Both the position numbers and the translations under genes were made by a program. Source: Bacteroidota bacterium (GTDB taxonomy: Bacteria > Bacteroidota > Bacteroidia > NS11-12g > UBA9320). Taken from it: a DNA stretch of 64,000 bases. The notes under the pieces were generated by a model. It was not told the origin of the DNA, made no database searches, and was given only the letters and a program-made list of their open reading frames with translations. The stretch is from assembly GCA_947468275.1 (NCBI GenBank), contig CANIKO010000008.1, positions 103,469-167,468 on the forward strand. The letters run 5' to 3'. Below are positions 36,465-46,910 of the stretch, in pieces (position 1 is the first letter of the stretch; the number at the start of each line of letters is the position of its first letter).

Positions 36465-39400
36465 ATGAAACATTTCTATAGACATATTTTAATATGGCTT
36501 TCCTTGTTTTATGGATCAAATACTTACGCTTCACACGTTCTTGGTGGAGAAATCACATATACTCACTTAAAGGATAATCAGTACAAGGTAACTTTAAATA
36601 TTTATCGTGATTGCAATGGTTGTAAAATTAATGGAAATGGTGGTGGTACTAGCATTGACAATTGTTCTGAGATAGATTATCTCTATGTAAAGGGAACAGA
36701 TAAAACAAGTTCGGCAGAAACAAAATTCACTCTAACTCGTGATAAAATAGCCGACGTTTCTCCTTTATGTAAAAACAAAATTTCAGTTTGTAAAACAGGT
36801 TCAAACTCAATATTTGGAATAGAATTACAGCAATTTTCTTCAATCATAGATTTAGATAATTCCAAAATAAAAGGATTTTGCAATTATTATATTTACGTTT
36901 CAATTGCGGAGCGTAATAATGGAATTACTACTGGGCAAGCCAATCAAAATTTTTGTATTGATGCATTTATCCAAACCTGTCTTGATACGAAAAATAATTC
37001 CCCAACATTTACTGCATCGCCAACGTTTATAGTTAATGCCAATAAAACACAGTACCAAAGTTACTTTGCCATAGACCCAGATAAAGATTCATTAGTTTAC
37101 AAACTTACACCTGCCCTTTATGATATTAATAAAGAAGTAAATTACAACAGTGGATTTAATTACTCAAACCCTCTGACAGTTTTTTGTAAGGATATGCCGC
37201 CATGCAGCCCGAATAAGGTAAATGAAACTGGTTTCTATTGGGACAAATCAAATGGTACAACAGTATTTATTCCAACTAAAGATTCTGAAATTGGTATTGT
37301 GACGGCTAAAGTAGAAGAATACAGAAAAATAGCAGGAAAATGGGAACTTATAGGTTACATAAAAAGAGATATTCAAGTTTATGTAAAAACCAGTGATGGA
37401 AATAGTTCTCCAAAGTTTTTAAACCAGGATTATTATGAAATTTGCGAAGAAGACCCCTTAACAATAAAAATTGAAACCCAGGATGAAAAAAATTCATTCA
37501 GCATGGTTGATGATAGTGTGAACTATTTTTTAAACTCTAGTATCAATGGGAGTTCATTTAGCCAATCTTATCAAAATACAGCACCCTATAATTACGGATT
37601 ATTTAGGTGGACTCCTGCAAAAGGTGTATCTGCAAATTATACCTTTTCAATTTCAGCCATTGATAATTTTTGCCCGTTAAATGCAATTAGTTCACAAGTT
37701 ATCTTGATTAAAGTAAAAGCCAAAGAAGAATTTAAAGTAACCCATACCGATTTAGGATGCGGAAACTTCGAATTGCGCGCCTCAAATTTCAATAGTAAAT
37801 CGAATCTGGTAATGCTTTTATTTAAAGCTGAAAATCCAAATATTGAACTCTTTAATACAAATTTATACCTTGACACTATAAGCCATTTACCCTACGGAAA
37901 ATTTATTTTAAAGTCGGTACTTAACTCTTTTAATGGATGTGAAAAAATATTAATTGATACAATTTACAATTTAGATTCGAAAACATCTTCATTCATCTCA
38001 GGTATTGATAGCGTATGCAAGGAATCAGACAATACATTTACTTTAGAAAATGCCCCATCTTTTAAATTTACAATTGGATGGACCTATAATGGTAAAATTA
38101 TTGGTGATGCAGCATCATTAACAAATCGTTTCGGCAACGATGGCCAACTAAATGCAATATTGAATATTCATAATGGGAAATGGAAATGTTTAGATACTTT
38201 AAAAAAATATATTTCCGTAATAATGTTACCTGAAATTGTAAGCCTAGAAAAATATGAAATATGTCATAAGTTAGGAAATTTTGATTTACATAATTTAAGT
38301 ATAAAACCTTTTGATGGTGAATGGTCAACTAGTAATTTAGCTTATAGTAATGGATTTATTAATACAAATATTACCCCTTTGGATTATAATGACACTATTC
38401 TTCTTAATTATAAAATCAATAAATTAGGATGTTTTGCAACTAAAGAAATCCCATTAGTACTATTGGCTGTTCCTGAATTTGAACTTAGTTCACTTTCCAT
38501 CTGTGAAATTAAAACACCAGTGCTATTTGAACATTTCATTAATAAACCTTATCGAATTTCAGATTATTCCTTTGAATGGAAACTTCCATTATACCCTGAT
38601 AAGATTAAAGAAGAGAATGGCTATAAACTTTTTTATCCTAATGAAATAGGTTATGGAAAATTAGAATACCAAGGGGAAATTACCTCAATTAATGGTTGCA
38701 AAAATTCAGATACATCATTTATAGAAATAACACCGACTGTAAAAATAACCTTTGAGCATGAAATTAATCTTTGTCAACAATCAGGTGAAATAGATATCAC
38801 TGAGCTATCAGGCGCAAAACCTGATAATGGAAATTGGTCTTTTGTTGATTTTGGACTAATAAAAAACAGAAAATTCTCAAAAACAGATACTTGTGGAAAA
38901 TTTCAAGCCACCTATGTTTATGACAATTACGGATGTTATGACACCAAAACTGTGACAATTACAATAGCCTGTAAACCTAACATCCAAATTAATGGGTTGA
39001 AGAATATAATATGTGATTCTGAACTGCCAATCCTGTTATCCGCATATCCAACTGGAGGTTTTTGGAATAGCAATGATATTTCAGGTAATATATTTGAACC
39101 TCCACTGCAAAATATCAGCCAACAATATTCCATAAATTACCAAATTAATGAAGGAAATTGCAATTTTATTGAAACACGTAAAATTACAGTTTTACCGTCC
39201 CCTCAAATAAATTGCTCGCTTGTCAAATTTAATTTATGTGAACCTGAACCACTATCTATTTCAGGTTCTGTGATAAATTCCAATTTGATTACTTTTAATT
39301 ATTCAGGTAAATCAATAGGGTTTAAAACCGAACGACAAGAAAACTTTATAAACCTTAATATAATAAATTGCACCTTTGATAAAGATACAATTTTTCAATC

Positions 39401-40253
39401 CTTAATTGCCAAGGCTATTAATTACGAAGGATGTGAAACACTAAAAGAATTTAGTATCAATGTCTTTGATTCACCCAAAATAGAGTCATTTAGAGATACT
39501 ATAATTTGTCAAAATTCAGATTATATAATATCACCATTGATTCAGTACCTAGGAGGTAATGACCTAATTAATTATTGGATTGAAAATACGAATAAAGTTG
39601 AAACTACTACCGATTTAAATACCAATAAATTAGATGCCGGAAAACATAGCCTATCATTTCATACTCAAAATACGTTTTGCAAAGATTCAACTGCCATTAA
39701 TCTGTTTATAAATCCAAAACCATTGGTTAATTTTGATATTCTACCTTCGGAAAGAACAACTATAATGCAACCTAATTTTTGGTTCTTAAATCATTCCGAG
39801 CCAAATCTAAGTTGGTTATGGGATTTTGGCACTACCCATGAGGATAATTATTCACTTGAGGAAAGCCCTAAATACAATTATTCTGATACTGGTAATTATA
39901 AAGTTTCACTTAACGGAACCAATCTTTTTGGTTGTTCAAATACCGTATCTAAAATGGTTATGGTTAGACCTGATTTGCTAATTTTTATACCGGATGCATT
40001 TTCGCCAAATAATAAAGACGAAGAAAAAAACAATGTTTTTAGCGTAAGTATTGAAAATTACAACTCATATTTAATTGAAATATTTGATCGTTGGGGCAAC
40101 AGAGTTTTTACCTCTGATAATCCAAAGGACACATGGGATGGCAAAGCAGGAAATATTATATGCACTCCAGATGTTTACTTTTACTCTATCAAAATAAATA
40201 GTATTACCAATAAAAAGTATCTCTATCGAGGCACCATTTCGCTTCTTAAATAA
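36465..40253 (+). CDS. Second giant gliding-motility-type (CHU_C) surface protein
   Basis: About 1262 aa; the ATG at 36465 is preferred over a GTG at 36459. The signal peptide (MKHFYRHILIWLSLFYGSN...) leads to SHVLGGEITYTHLKDNQYKV, similar to the preceding protein, and both continue with an IYRDC/MYRDC motif. Cys-bearing Ig-like repeats fill the middle. One PKD-like domain (LSWLWDFGTTHE, near residue 1120) precedes the C-terminal gliding domain (FIPDAFSPNNKDEE ... DRWGNRVFTSDNPKDTWDGK). It is a diverged tandem paralogue with much lower GC and higher Asn/Lys content. Confidence 0.84.
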   Translation: MKHFYRHILIWLSLFYGSNTYASHVLGGEITYTHLKDNQYKVTLNIYRDCNGCKINGNGGGTSIDNCSEIDYLYVKGTDKTSSAETKFTLTRDKIADVSPLCKNKISVCKTGSNSIFGIELQQFSSIIDLDNSKIKGFCNYYIYVSIAERNNGITTGQANQNFCIDAFIQTCLDTKNNSPTFTASPTFIVNANKTQYQSYFAIDPDKDSLVYKLTPALYDINKEVNYNSGFNYSNPLTVFCKDMPPCSPNKVNETGFYWDKSNGTTVFIPTKDSEIGIVTAKVEEYRKIAGKWELIGYIKRDIQVYVKTSDGNSSPKFLNQDYYEICEEDPLTIKIETQDEKNSFSMVDDSVNYFLNSSINGSSFSQSYQNTAPYNYGLFRWTPAKGVSANYTFSISAIDNFCPLNAISSQVILIKVKAKEEFKVTHTDLGCGNFELRASNFNSKSNLVMLLFKAENPNIELFNTNLYLDTISHLPYGKFILKSVLNSFNGCEKILIDTIYNLDSKTSSFISGIDSVCKESDNTFTLENAPSFKFTIGWTYNGKIIGDAASLTNRFGNDGQLNAILNIHNGKWKCLDTLKKYISVIMLPEIVSLEKYEICHKLGNFDLHNLSIKPFDGEWSTSNLAYSNGFINTNITPLDYNDTILLNYKINKLGCFATKEIPLVLLAVPEFELSSLSICEIKTPVLFEHFINKPYRISDYSFEWKLPLYPDKIKEENGYKLFYPNEIGYGKLEYQGEITSINGCKNSDTSFIEITPTVKITFEHEINLCQQSGEIDITELSGAKPDNGNWSFVDFGLIKNRKFSKTDTCGKFQATYVYDNYGCYDTKTVTITIACKPNIQINGLKNIICDSELPILLSAYPTGGFWNSNDISGNIFEPPLQNISQQYSINYQINEGNCNFIETRKITVLPSPQINCSLVKFNLCEPEPLSISGSVINSNLITFNYSGKSIGFKTERQENFINLNIINCTFDKDTIFQSLIAKAINYEGCETLKEFSINVFDSPKIESFRDTIICQNSDYIISPLIQYLGGNDLINYWIENTNKVETTTDLNTNKLDAGKHSLSFHTQNTFCKDSTAINLFINPKPLVNFDILPSERTTIMQPNFWFLNHSEPNLSWLWDFGTTHEDNYSLEESPKYNYSDTGNYKVSLNGTNLFGCSNTVSKMVMVRPDLLIFIPDAFSPNNKDEEKNNVFSVSIENYNSYLIEIFDRWGNRVFTSDNPKDTWDGKAGNIICTPDVYFYSIKINSITNKKYLYRGTISLLK

Positions 40254-40334
40254 AATTTTCCGGGGTCACTGCTATTCTCTTTTTTAAAGTATATCAAGTT
40301 TTTTAAAAAACTATGGAAACATTTTGTACGTCCA

Positions 40335-40365
40335 TTTGTTTCCTGTGTAATTAGTATTAGTTTTG
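40335..40365 (+). promoter_or_regulatory. Promoter of the tetR-RND efflux operon
   Basis: TTTG (40335-40338), a 19-bp spacer and TAGTTTTG (40358-40365) match both consensus elements. The -7 element ends 6 bp before the ATG at 40372, so the mRNA should be leaderless. Confidence 0.75.
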
Positions 40366-40371
40366 CGCAAA

Positions 40372-40971
40372 ATGTTAGAAAAAATTTTAGAAGGGTGTGA
40401 TAAACTTTTCAGAAAATTTGGGATCAAGAGCTTGAGCATGGATGACATTGCCCGTGAATTGGGTATGAGCAAAAAAACAATCTATCAATTCGTTACTGAT
40501 AAAAATGATTTAGTTAAAAAAACATTTCATTTCATTCTTAATTATACTGAAAATCAATGTTCCACGATTAAGAATGAAACCAATAATCCAATTGATGAGA
40601 TTTTATTAATATCCCGTAATATGTCTCAACAAATGAAAGGCATTAATCCGGCAGTATTTTATGATTTAAGGAAATATCATCCAGAAGCCTGGTTATTATT
40701 TGAAAACCACAGCCAAACCTTTATTTATTCTCAAGTTAAAGACAACCTAATCAAAGGAATTGAACACGGTTTTTATCGCAAAAATATTAAAGAAGATATT
40801 TTAGCCCGACTTTATATCTCATTGGTGCAAACTATTTCAAATCCAGAATTGTTTTCAAATATTGATTATGATTTTAGTTCAGTTTATCATGAAATGATAA
40901 AATATCATTTAAATGGCATTTGCACCGAAAAAGGCAGAGAATATTTTAACACAAAAATTTCTTCAAATTAA
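40372..40971 (+). CDS. TetR/AcrR family transcriptional regulator
   Basis: About 199 aa. The N-terminal helix-turn-helix (about residues 5-50) has FRKFGIKSLSMDDIARELGMSKKTIYQFVTDKNDL, the classic TetR_N signature. The C-terminal ligand/dimer region is variable. The ATG at 40372 is chosen; a TTG at 40363 overlaps the -7 element and is unlikely. It ends 2 bp before the TolC-type gene of an RND efflux operon, so it probably represses or senses for that pump. Confidence 0.92.
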   Translation: MLEKILEGCDKLFRKFGIKSLSMDDIARELGMSKKTIYQFVTDKNDLVKKTFHFILNYTENQCSTIKNETNNPIDEILLISRNMSQQMKGINPAVFYDLRKYHPEAWLLFENHSQTFIYSQVKDNLIKGIEHGFYRKNIKEDILARLYISLVQTISNPELFSNIDYDFSSVYHEMIKYHLNGICTEKGREYFNTKISSN

Positions 40972-40973
40972 AT

Positions 40974-42275
40974 ATGAATCCTATACTTAAATTATTAACC
41001 CTATCAATTACACTTAGCATCGCTCCTTTAAGTAAAGGGCAAGTGACAAAGTTATCATTAAAAGAAGCGGTAGATTTTGCCATGCAAAATCATCCTGATA
41101 TTAAAAACAAAATATTGGGTGAAAAGTATGCCGATGCACAAGTAATGGAAACTCGATCTATCGGAATACCCCAAATTAATGGGAATGTACAATTAATTAA
41201 TAATACGCAAAAACAGGTATTTGTATTTCCGGTTAATGGCACCCCCACTCCAATTAGGGTTGGCAATAGTTTTGTTACAACCGCCACCGTGCAAGCCAGT
41301 TGGCTAGCGTTGGATGCTGGCTACTTTTTGGGTTTAAAAGCGGCTGAAGCATTTACAGATTTAGCCAAATTACAAACTAATATTAACGAAAGAGATGTGG
41401 CCGTAAATGTAACTAAAGCCTATTATTTGGTTCTTATTACAAAAGAAAATATCAGTTTACTTGAACAAAATATAAAAACTTTAGAGTCGGTATTATTTCA
41501 AACGGAAGGGTATTTCAAAAATGGGTTTGCCGAAAAAATAGACGTTGATAGGCTCAAACTTACAATATCAAACCTGAACGTACAATTTGATGGATTAAAA
41601 GACCAATCAGTTATTACAGAAAAACTTTTAAAACTTAATATGGGAATGGAGGTAGATACCCCAATTGAACTAACTGACAATCTTGAAACATTATTTAAAA
41701 CCTCTATAGAAGAAAAGAACAAAAGTTTTGACCCTAAACAACGAATAGAATACCAACTCTTGCAAAGCCAATTAACCCTTAACAATATAGATAAAAAACG
41801 TTTTGAAGTAAGTAAATATCCTAACCTAGCGTTGTTTGCTAATTACCAACAAAACAATTTTGCTGATAAAATGGATTATAATAAATGGTATGCAAATTCG
41901 TTTTGGGGCATTAAAATCGGGGTTCCATTATTTTCAGGCTTTAACAATAAGGCTCAATTAATAAAACGAAATGTTAGTATTGAACAGACTATAGTTAGTA
42001 TTAAATCGTTTGAAAATGCTTCTAAAATGGAAGTAAGCGCGGCATTAGCTAAATATGATAGAAGTATTAAGACGATTGAAATCCAGAAGCAAAATTTAGC
42101 TTTAGCTAATGAAATATTAAAAATAAGTTCAGCAAAATTAAAAGAAGGTGTGGGTTCAAATCTTGAAATCACCAATGCCCAACAAGAAGTAAAAACATCG
42201 CAAACCAATTATTTAAATTCAATCTATGATTTGCTAAATGCTCAGATTGAGTTAAAAAGAGCTTACGGAAAATAA
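40974..42275 (+). CDS. TolC family outer membrane efflux protein
   Basis: 433 aa with signal peptide (cleavage near residue 22, SKGQ). Two OEP repeats are visible: the first around 24-210 with LSLKEAVDFAMQNHPDIKNK, and the second around 240-430 with the long helical LAKYDRSIKTIEIQKQNLALA and SNLEITNAQQEVKTSQTNYL. It forms the outer membrane channel of the tripartite pump with the next two genes. Confidence 0.93.
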   Translation: MNPILKLLTLSITLSIAPLSKGQVTKLSLKEAVDFAMQNHPDIKNKILGEKYADAQVMETRSIGIPQINGNVQLINNTQKQVFVFPVNGTPTPIRVGNSFVTTATVQASWLALDAGYFLGLKAAEAFTDLAKLQTNINERDVAVNVTKAYYLVLITKENISLLEQNIKTLESVLFQTEGYFKNGFAEKIDVDRLKLTISNLNVQFDGLKDQSVITEKLLKLNMGMEVDTPIELTDNLETLFKTSIEEKNKSFDPKQRIEYQLLQSQLTLNNIDKKRFEVSKYPNLALFANYQQNNFADKMDYNKWYANSFWGIKIGVPLFSGFNNKAQLIKRNVSIEQTIVSIKSFENASKMEVSAALAKYDRSIKTIEIQKQNLALANEILKISSAKLKEGVGSNLEITNAQQEVKTSQTNYLNSIYDLLNAQIELKRAYGK

Positions 42276-42323
42276 TAATTTTTTAAAAACAAATAAACCC
42301 CAAAAAAAACTTAACAAACAAAA

Positions 42324-43463
42324 ATGAAACATTTAAAATCAATATCCCTTTTATTAGTTATGGCAACCATAGCGGCATCATGCGGAAACTCAAACCATAG
42401 TGCCCTTGAAAAGAAAAAAGAAGAACTAGTCAAATTAAAGGAAGAACGAAAAACAATTAATACAAAAATAAGTAAACTAGAAATTGAAATTACTAAACTT
42501 GATTCAAGCGCTACCAACCATTCCAAAGGAAAACTTGTTGCAATTAAATCAATTGAATTGCAACCATTTACTAATTATATAGAAATAATGGGTAAAATAG
42601 ATGCTGAACAAAACACCAATGTGAGCACTGAAATTCCTGGTACCGTTAAACGAATTTCTGTACAACCTGGCCAATCTGTTTCTGTTGGTCAAACCCTAGG
42701 CGAAATTGACAATACTGTTTCAGAAATTGCCATGAATGAGCTTAAACAACAAATTGAGTTTGCTAAGACTATTTATGAAAAACAAAAAAATCTTTGGGAA
42801 CAAAAAATTGGTTCGGAGGTTCAATACCTTACTGCAAAAAATAATTTTGAAGCTTTGCAAAAAAAACTAGCTACCATGAACCAGCAATTAGGTATGGCCA
42901 GAATAAAATCTCCAATAACAGGAATTGTTGATGAAGTATTTGCTAAAGTTGGACAAACAGTGGCACCCGGTGTTCCATGTTTTAGAATTGTAAATTCAAA
43001 CAAGCTAAAGATTAAGGCAAATGTGGCAGAATCGTATGCAGGAAAAATAAAATCAGGCAATAAAGTAAAATTATTTTTCCCTGATTTAAATTTGGAAACA
43101 GAAGGAATAGTAAGTTATACCTCTAGGATAATCGATCCAATTAACCGGGCATTTAATGTAGAGATACCTCTATCCTCAAATAGTGATTATAAACCAAATA
43201 TGATGGCCCAAATAAAAATTGTGGATTATGAAACGGATAAGGCAATTGTTGTGCCGGTAAATACAATAAGAACTGTTGGGGAGGATAACTATATTATAAT
43301 TGCAATAGAACAAAATGGAGCAATGCATGCCGTAAAACGTAAAGTAACCACCTCAAGAACGTATAATGGTCAAACAGAAATCACATCTGGCCTTATAGTT
43401 GGCGACCGTTTGATTACTGTTGGTTACCAAGATTTAGAAGACGGAGATGAGATAAAATTTTAA
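42324..43463 (+). CDS. RND efflux periplasmic adaptor (membrane fusion protein), lipoprotein
   Basis: 379 aa; lipobox at TIAASC (Cys20). A coiled-coil segment (about 25-55) follows the anchor. The lipoyl/barrel-sandwich domain has GTVKRISVQPGQSVSVGQTLGEI near 110-130 and its second half ARIKSPITGIVDEVFAKVGQ near 190. A beta-barrel and a C-terminal membrane-proximal domain follow (GLIVGDRLITVGYQDLEDGD). It links the inner-membrane pump to the TolC-type channel. Confidence 0.93.
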   Translation: MKHLKSISLLLVMATIAASCGNSNHSALEKKKEELVKLKEERKTINTKISKLEIEITKLDSSATNHSKGKLVAIKSIELQPFTNYIEIMGKIDAEQNTNVSTEIPGTVKRISVQPGQSVSVGQTLGEIDNTVSEIAMNELKQQIEFAKTIYEKQKNLWEQKIGSEVQYLTAKNNFEALQKKLATMNQQLGMARIKSPITGIVDEVFAKVGQTVAPGVPCFRIVNSNKLKIKANVAESYAGKIKSGNKVKLFFPDLNLETEGIVSYTSRIIDPINRAFNVEIPLSSNSDYKPNMMAQIKIVDYETDKAIVVPVNTIRTVGEDNYIIIAIEQNGAMHAVKRKVTTSRTYNGQTEITSGLIVGDRLITVGYQDLEDGDEIKF

Positions 43464-43493
43464 TTAAAAAATTTAACGACCTTAAAAAAAATA

Positions 43494-46400
43494 ATGGGAC
43501 AAAATAAAAAAGGACCAAAAGAGTTTTTTGCCAGCAGTTGGTCTATTGATAATAAAACCAGCATATTTATATTTACAATTATTCTTACTTTAGTTGGTAT
43601 ATCATCATATTTTACTTTACCAAAAGAAAAATTTCCGGATATAGTAATACCAACTATAATGATTAATACAATATATCCGGGTTCGGCCCCAGCAGATATT
43701 GAAAATCTAATTACAAAACCTATTGAAAAACAAATAAAATCAATAACTGGAGTAAAAAAATTAACCAGTAATTCTGTTCAGGATTTTTCAATGGTTATGG
43801 TTGAATTTAATACAGATGTAGATGTGACAGAAGCAAAAAGAAAGGTTAAAGATGCTGTAGATAAAGCACGTGCCGATTTGCCTAATGATTTGCCTAAAGA
43901 ACCCACTGTAATGGAACTTGACTTCAGCGAAAGGCCGATAATGTTTATAAACATTTCAGGGGATCATGATTTAAATCAACTAAAAAAATATTCAGAAATG
44001 GCCGAAGATAAAATTGAGGCATTACCTGAAATAACCCGCGTGGATTTAGTGGGTGCCTTGGATAGGGAAATTCAAGTAGATGTTGACATGTATAAAATGG
44101 AAGCAGCAAGTATTACGCTTCGCGATGTAGAAAATGCAATAGCTTTTGAGAATATGCGAATATCAGGAGGAAATGTTAAAATGGAAAATATGCAACGTAC
44201 CCTCAGCATTTCGGGTGAGTTTGATAATATTGAACAAATAAAAAACCTAATGATTCGGGGTATGAGCGGAGCTGCTGTTTATCTCCGTGATATTGCCTCC
44301 ATAAAAGATGCCTTTAAAGAACAGGAAAGTTTTGCCCGTTTAAATCACAAAAATGTAATTACACTTAATATCATAAAACGAAGTGGGGAAAACCTTATTG
44401 AAGCGAGTGATAAAAGTCGTGCTATTATAGCAGAACTGCAAAAAACTAAATTCCCAAAAGACCTTAATGTAGTATTAACCGGCGACCAAAGTAATGATAC
44501 CCGACTTACGTTGCATGATTTAATTAACACAATCATTATTGGATTTATTTTAGTTACCATTATTCTTATGTTTTTCATGGGAGTTACTAATGCCATTTTT
44601 GTCGCCATGTCAGTTCCACTGTCATGCTTCATTGCCTTTTTGGTGTTTCCCGTTATTGGGTTCAGTTTAAACATGATTGTTTTATTTGCTTTTTTATTAG
44701 CCTTAGGTATTGTAGTGGATGACGCTATTGTAGTGGTTGAAAACACCCATAGGATATTTGACAATGGAAAAGTACCTATAAAAACAGCAGCGAAACAAGC
44801 TGCAGGAGAAGTCTTTTTACCTGTTTTATCAGGTACGTTAACCACTTTAGCTCCATTTGTTCCATTAGCTTTTTGGCAAGGAATCATTGGGAAATTCATG
44901 TTTTTCTTACCCGTAACACTTATTGTAACCTTATTAGCCTCATTGGTAGTAGCTTACATTATAAATCCTGTTTTTGCCGTTCAGTTTATGAAACCTCACA
45001 AAGATCCGAATGATCCAGAGGTTAAACGAAAAAGCAAAAAAGGAACTAAATTGATATCTATTATTTTCGGTGCAATTGCACTAATAATGTATGTTATGGG
45101 GAATTTTGGTGGTGGCAATTTTATCGTAACACTTCTGTTACTTTTCTTACTTAATAAATATTTTTTAAATGAGTTTATCACCAAGTTCCAAACGAATGCT
45201 TGGCCTCGCTTTCAAGCACGATATGCCCGAATATTAGTTTGGTGCTTACATGGAAAACGTCCAATTGGCTTATTAGCAGGCACTATAGGATTACTTATAC
45301 TTTCAACTGTTTTTTTAATGATACGCAAACCGAGTGTGGTATTTTTCCCAAAAGGTGAGCCCCATTTTGTGTATACGTATATCACCCTGCCAGTTGGAAC
45401 CGACCAAAAATATACAGATGAGGTGACCAAAGAAGTTGAAAAAAGAATTTATAAAGTTTTAACTAAAAATGGCAGACTTAACCCAATTGTTGAGTCAGTA
45501 ATATCAAACGTGGCCGTTGGTGCTACTGACCCCCAGGACAATGACAGAAGTGTAGCTAGTAATAAGTCAAAAGTTTCAGTATCGTTTGTCGCATTCGAAA
45601 AACGGAACGGAGAATCAACTTCAGACTATTTAACCAAAATACGGGAAGCTGTAAAAGGCATCCCAGGGGCAACAATTACTGTAGGTAAAGAAGCTAATGG
45701 ACCACCTACCAATAAACCTATTAGTATTGAAATTGCCGGTGATGATTTCACAGAACTCATCAACACTAGCACACATTTAAAACGATATCTAGACAGTATT
45801 AATATAGAAGGAGTAGAAGAATTAAAGTCTGACTTGGTAAATATTAAACCTGAAATAGTGGTGGATATTGACCGCGAAAGAGCCAATCACGAGGGCATTT
45901 CGACAGCTCAAATTGGTATGGAAATACGTACCGCAGTATATGGCAAGGAAATTTCAAAATTCAAAGATGAAAACGATGATTATCCAATTCAACTAAGATT
46001 TATGGAAAGTCAGCGGGCTAACATAAACCAACTGATGAATCTAAAAATATCCTATCGTGATATGAATATGGGTGGATTAGTGCGTCAAGTACCATTAAGT
46101 TCGGTGGCTAATATTCATTATAGCAATACTTATGGAAGTATTAAACGCAAAAATCAAAAACGTTTGGTGACACTATCATCAAACGTATTAAGTGATTACA
46201 ATGCAAATGAAGTAGTGTCACAAATTACTGAAGCGGTCAGTGGTTATCCAATATCCGAATCCATTTCAATAAAAATGGGTGGTGAACAGGAGCAACAAAA
46301 AGAAACTGGAGCTTTCTTAGGTACTGCAATGTTAATATCAATAGGGTTAATTATATTGATTCTAGTAATTCAGTTTAACTCGATAAGTAAACCTTTAATA

Positions 46401-46892
46401 ATTCTGAGTGAAATATTATTTAGCATAATTGGAGTATTTCTTGGATTTGCAATTTTTAAAATGGAATTTTCAATAGTGATGACCGGAATTGGAATTGTTG
46501 CACTTGCGGGAATTGTAGTTAGAAATGGAATATTACTGGTAGAATTTACAGACCATCTTATAGCACAAGGAATGGAAACCAAAGAAGCAATTATTGAAGC
46601 TGGACGTATCCGAATGACTCCAGTTATACTAACCGCATCTGCTACTATATTGGGATTAGTGCCTTTGGCCGTTGGATTAAACATTGATTTCGTAACTATG
46701 TTTACTGAGCTCAACCCTCATCTTTTCTTTGGAGGTGATAGTGTGGCTTTTTGGGGGCCTTTAAGTTGGACAATGATTTTTGGACTTGGGTTTGCTACAT
46801 TCTTGACTTTAATATTAGTACCTTCCATGTATCTTATTTCTGTTAAAACAAAAGTTAGAGCAAGTCGACTCACTAAAAAACTTAGTCTCTAG
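43494..46892 (+). CDS. RND family efflux permease (HAE1-like)
   Basis: 1132-aa inner-membrane pump. The porter-domain start FPDIVIPTIMINTIYPGSAPADIENL is near residue 45. The TM4 proton-relay pair is present in ALGIVVDDAIVVVENTHR near 408, and the matching second-half motif GIVALAGIVVRNGILLVEF near 1000. Between the halves (about 505-620) an extra hydrophobic region predicts two additional helices, typical of Bacteroidota pumps. Substrates cannot be predicted; hydrophobic drugs or envelope lipids are possible. A strong terminator follows the operon. Confidence 0.93.
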   Translation: MGQNKKGPKEFFASSWSIDNKTSIFIFTIILTLVGISSYFTLPKEKFPDIVIPTIMINTIYPGSAPADIENLITKPIEKQIKSITGVKKLTSNSVQDFSMVMVEFNTDVDVTEAKRKVKDAVDKARADLPNDLPKEPTVMELDFSERPIMFINISGDHDLNQLKKYSEMAEDKIEALPEITRVDLVGALDREIQVDVDMYKMEAASITLRDVENAIAFENMRISGGNVKMENMQRTLSISGEFDNIEQIKNLMIRGMSGAAVYLRDIASIKDAFKEQESFARLNHKNVITLNIIKRSGENLIEASDKSRAIIAELQKTKFPKDLNVVLTGDQSNDTRLTLHDLINTIIIGFILVTIILMFFMGVTNAIFVAMSVPLSCFIAFLVFPVIGFSLNMIVLFAFLLALGIVVDDAIVVVENTHRIFDNGKVPIKTAAKQAAGEVFLPVLSGTLTTLAPFVPLAFWQGIIGKFMFFLPVTLIVTLLASLVVAYIINPVFAVQFMKPHKDPNDPEVKRKSKKGTKLISIIFGAIALIMYVMGNFGGGNFIVTLLLLFLLNKYFLNEFITKFQTNAWPRFQARYARILVWCLHGKRPIGLLAGTIGLLILSTVFLMIRKPSVVFFPKGEPHFVYTYITLPVGTDQKYTDEVTKEVEKRIYKVLTKNGRLNPIVESVISNVAVGATDPQDNDRSVASNKSKVSVSFVAFEKRNGESTSDYLTKIREAVKGIPGATITVGKEANGPPTNKPISIEIAGDDFTELINTSTHLKRYLDSINIEGVEELKSDLVNIKPEIVVDIDRERANHEGISTAQIGMEIRTAVYGKEISKFKDENDDYPIQLRFMESQRANINQLMNLKISYRDMNMGGLVRQVPLSSVANIHYSNTYGSIKRKNQKRLVTLSSNVLSDYNANEVVSQITEAVSGYPISESISIKMGGEQEQQKETGAFLGTAMLISIGLIILILVIQFNSISKPLIILSEILFSIIGVFLGFAIFKMEFSIVMTGIGIVALAGIVVRNGILLVEFTDHLIAQGMETKEAIIEAGRIRMTPVILTASATILGLVPLAVGLNIDFVTMFTELNPHLFFGGDSVAFWGPLSWTMIFGLGFATFLTLILVPSMYLISVKTKVRASRLTKKLSL

Positions 46893-46910
46893 TTATTAAA
46901 AAAACATATT

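Noticed and set aside
44345..44899. 184-aa minus-strand open frame inside the RND permease gene
   Set aside because: It is antisense to a strongly conserved coding region, with a composition produced by the opposite frame and no recognisable domain.
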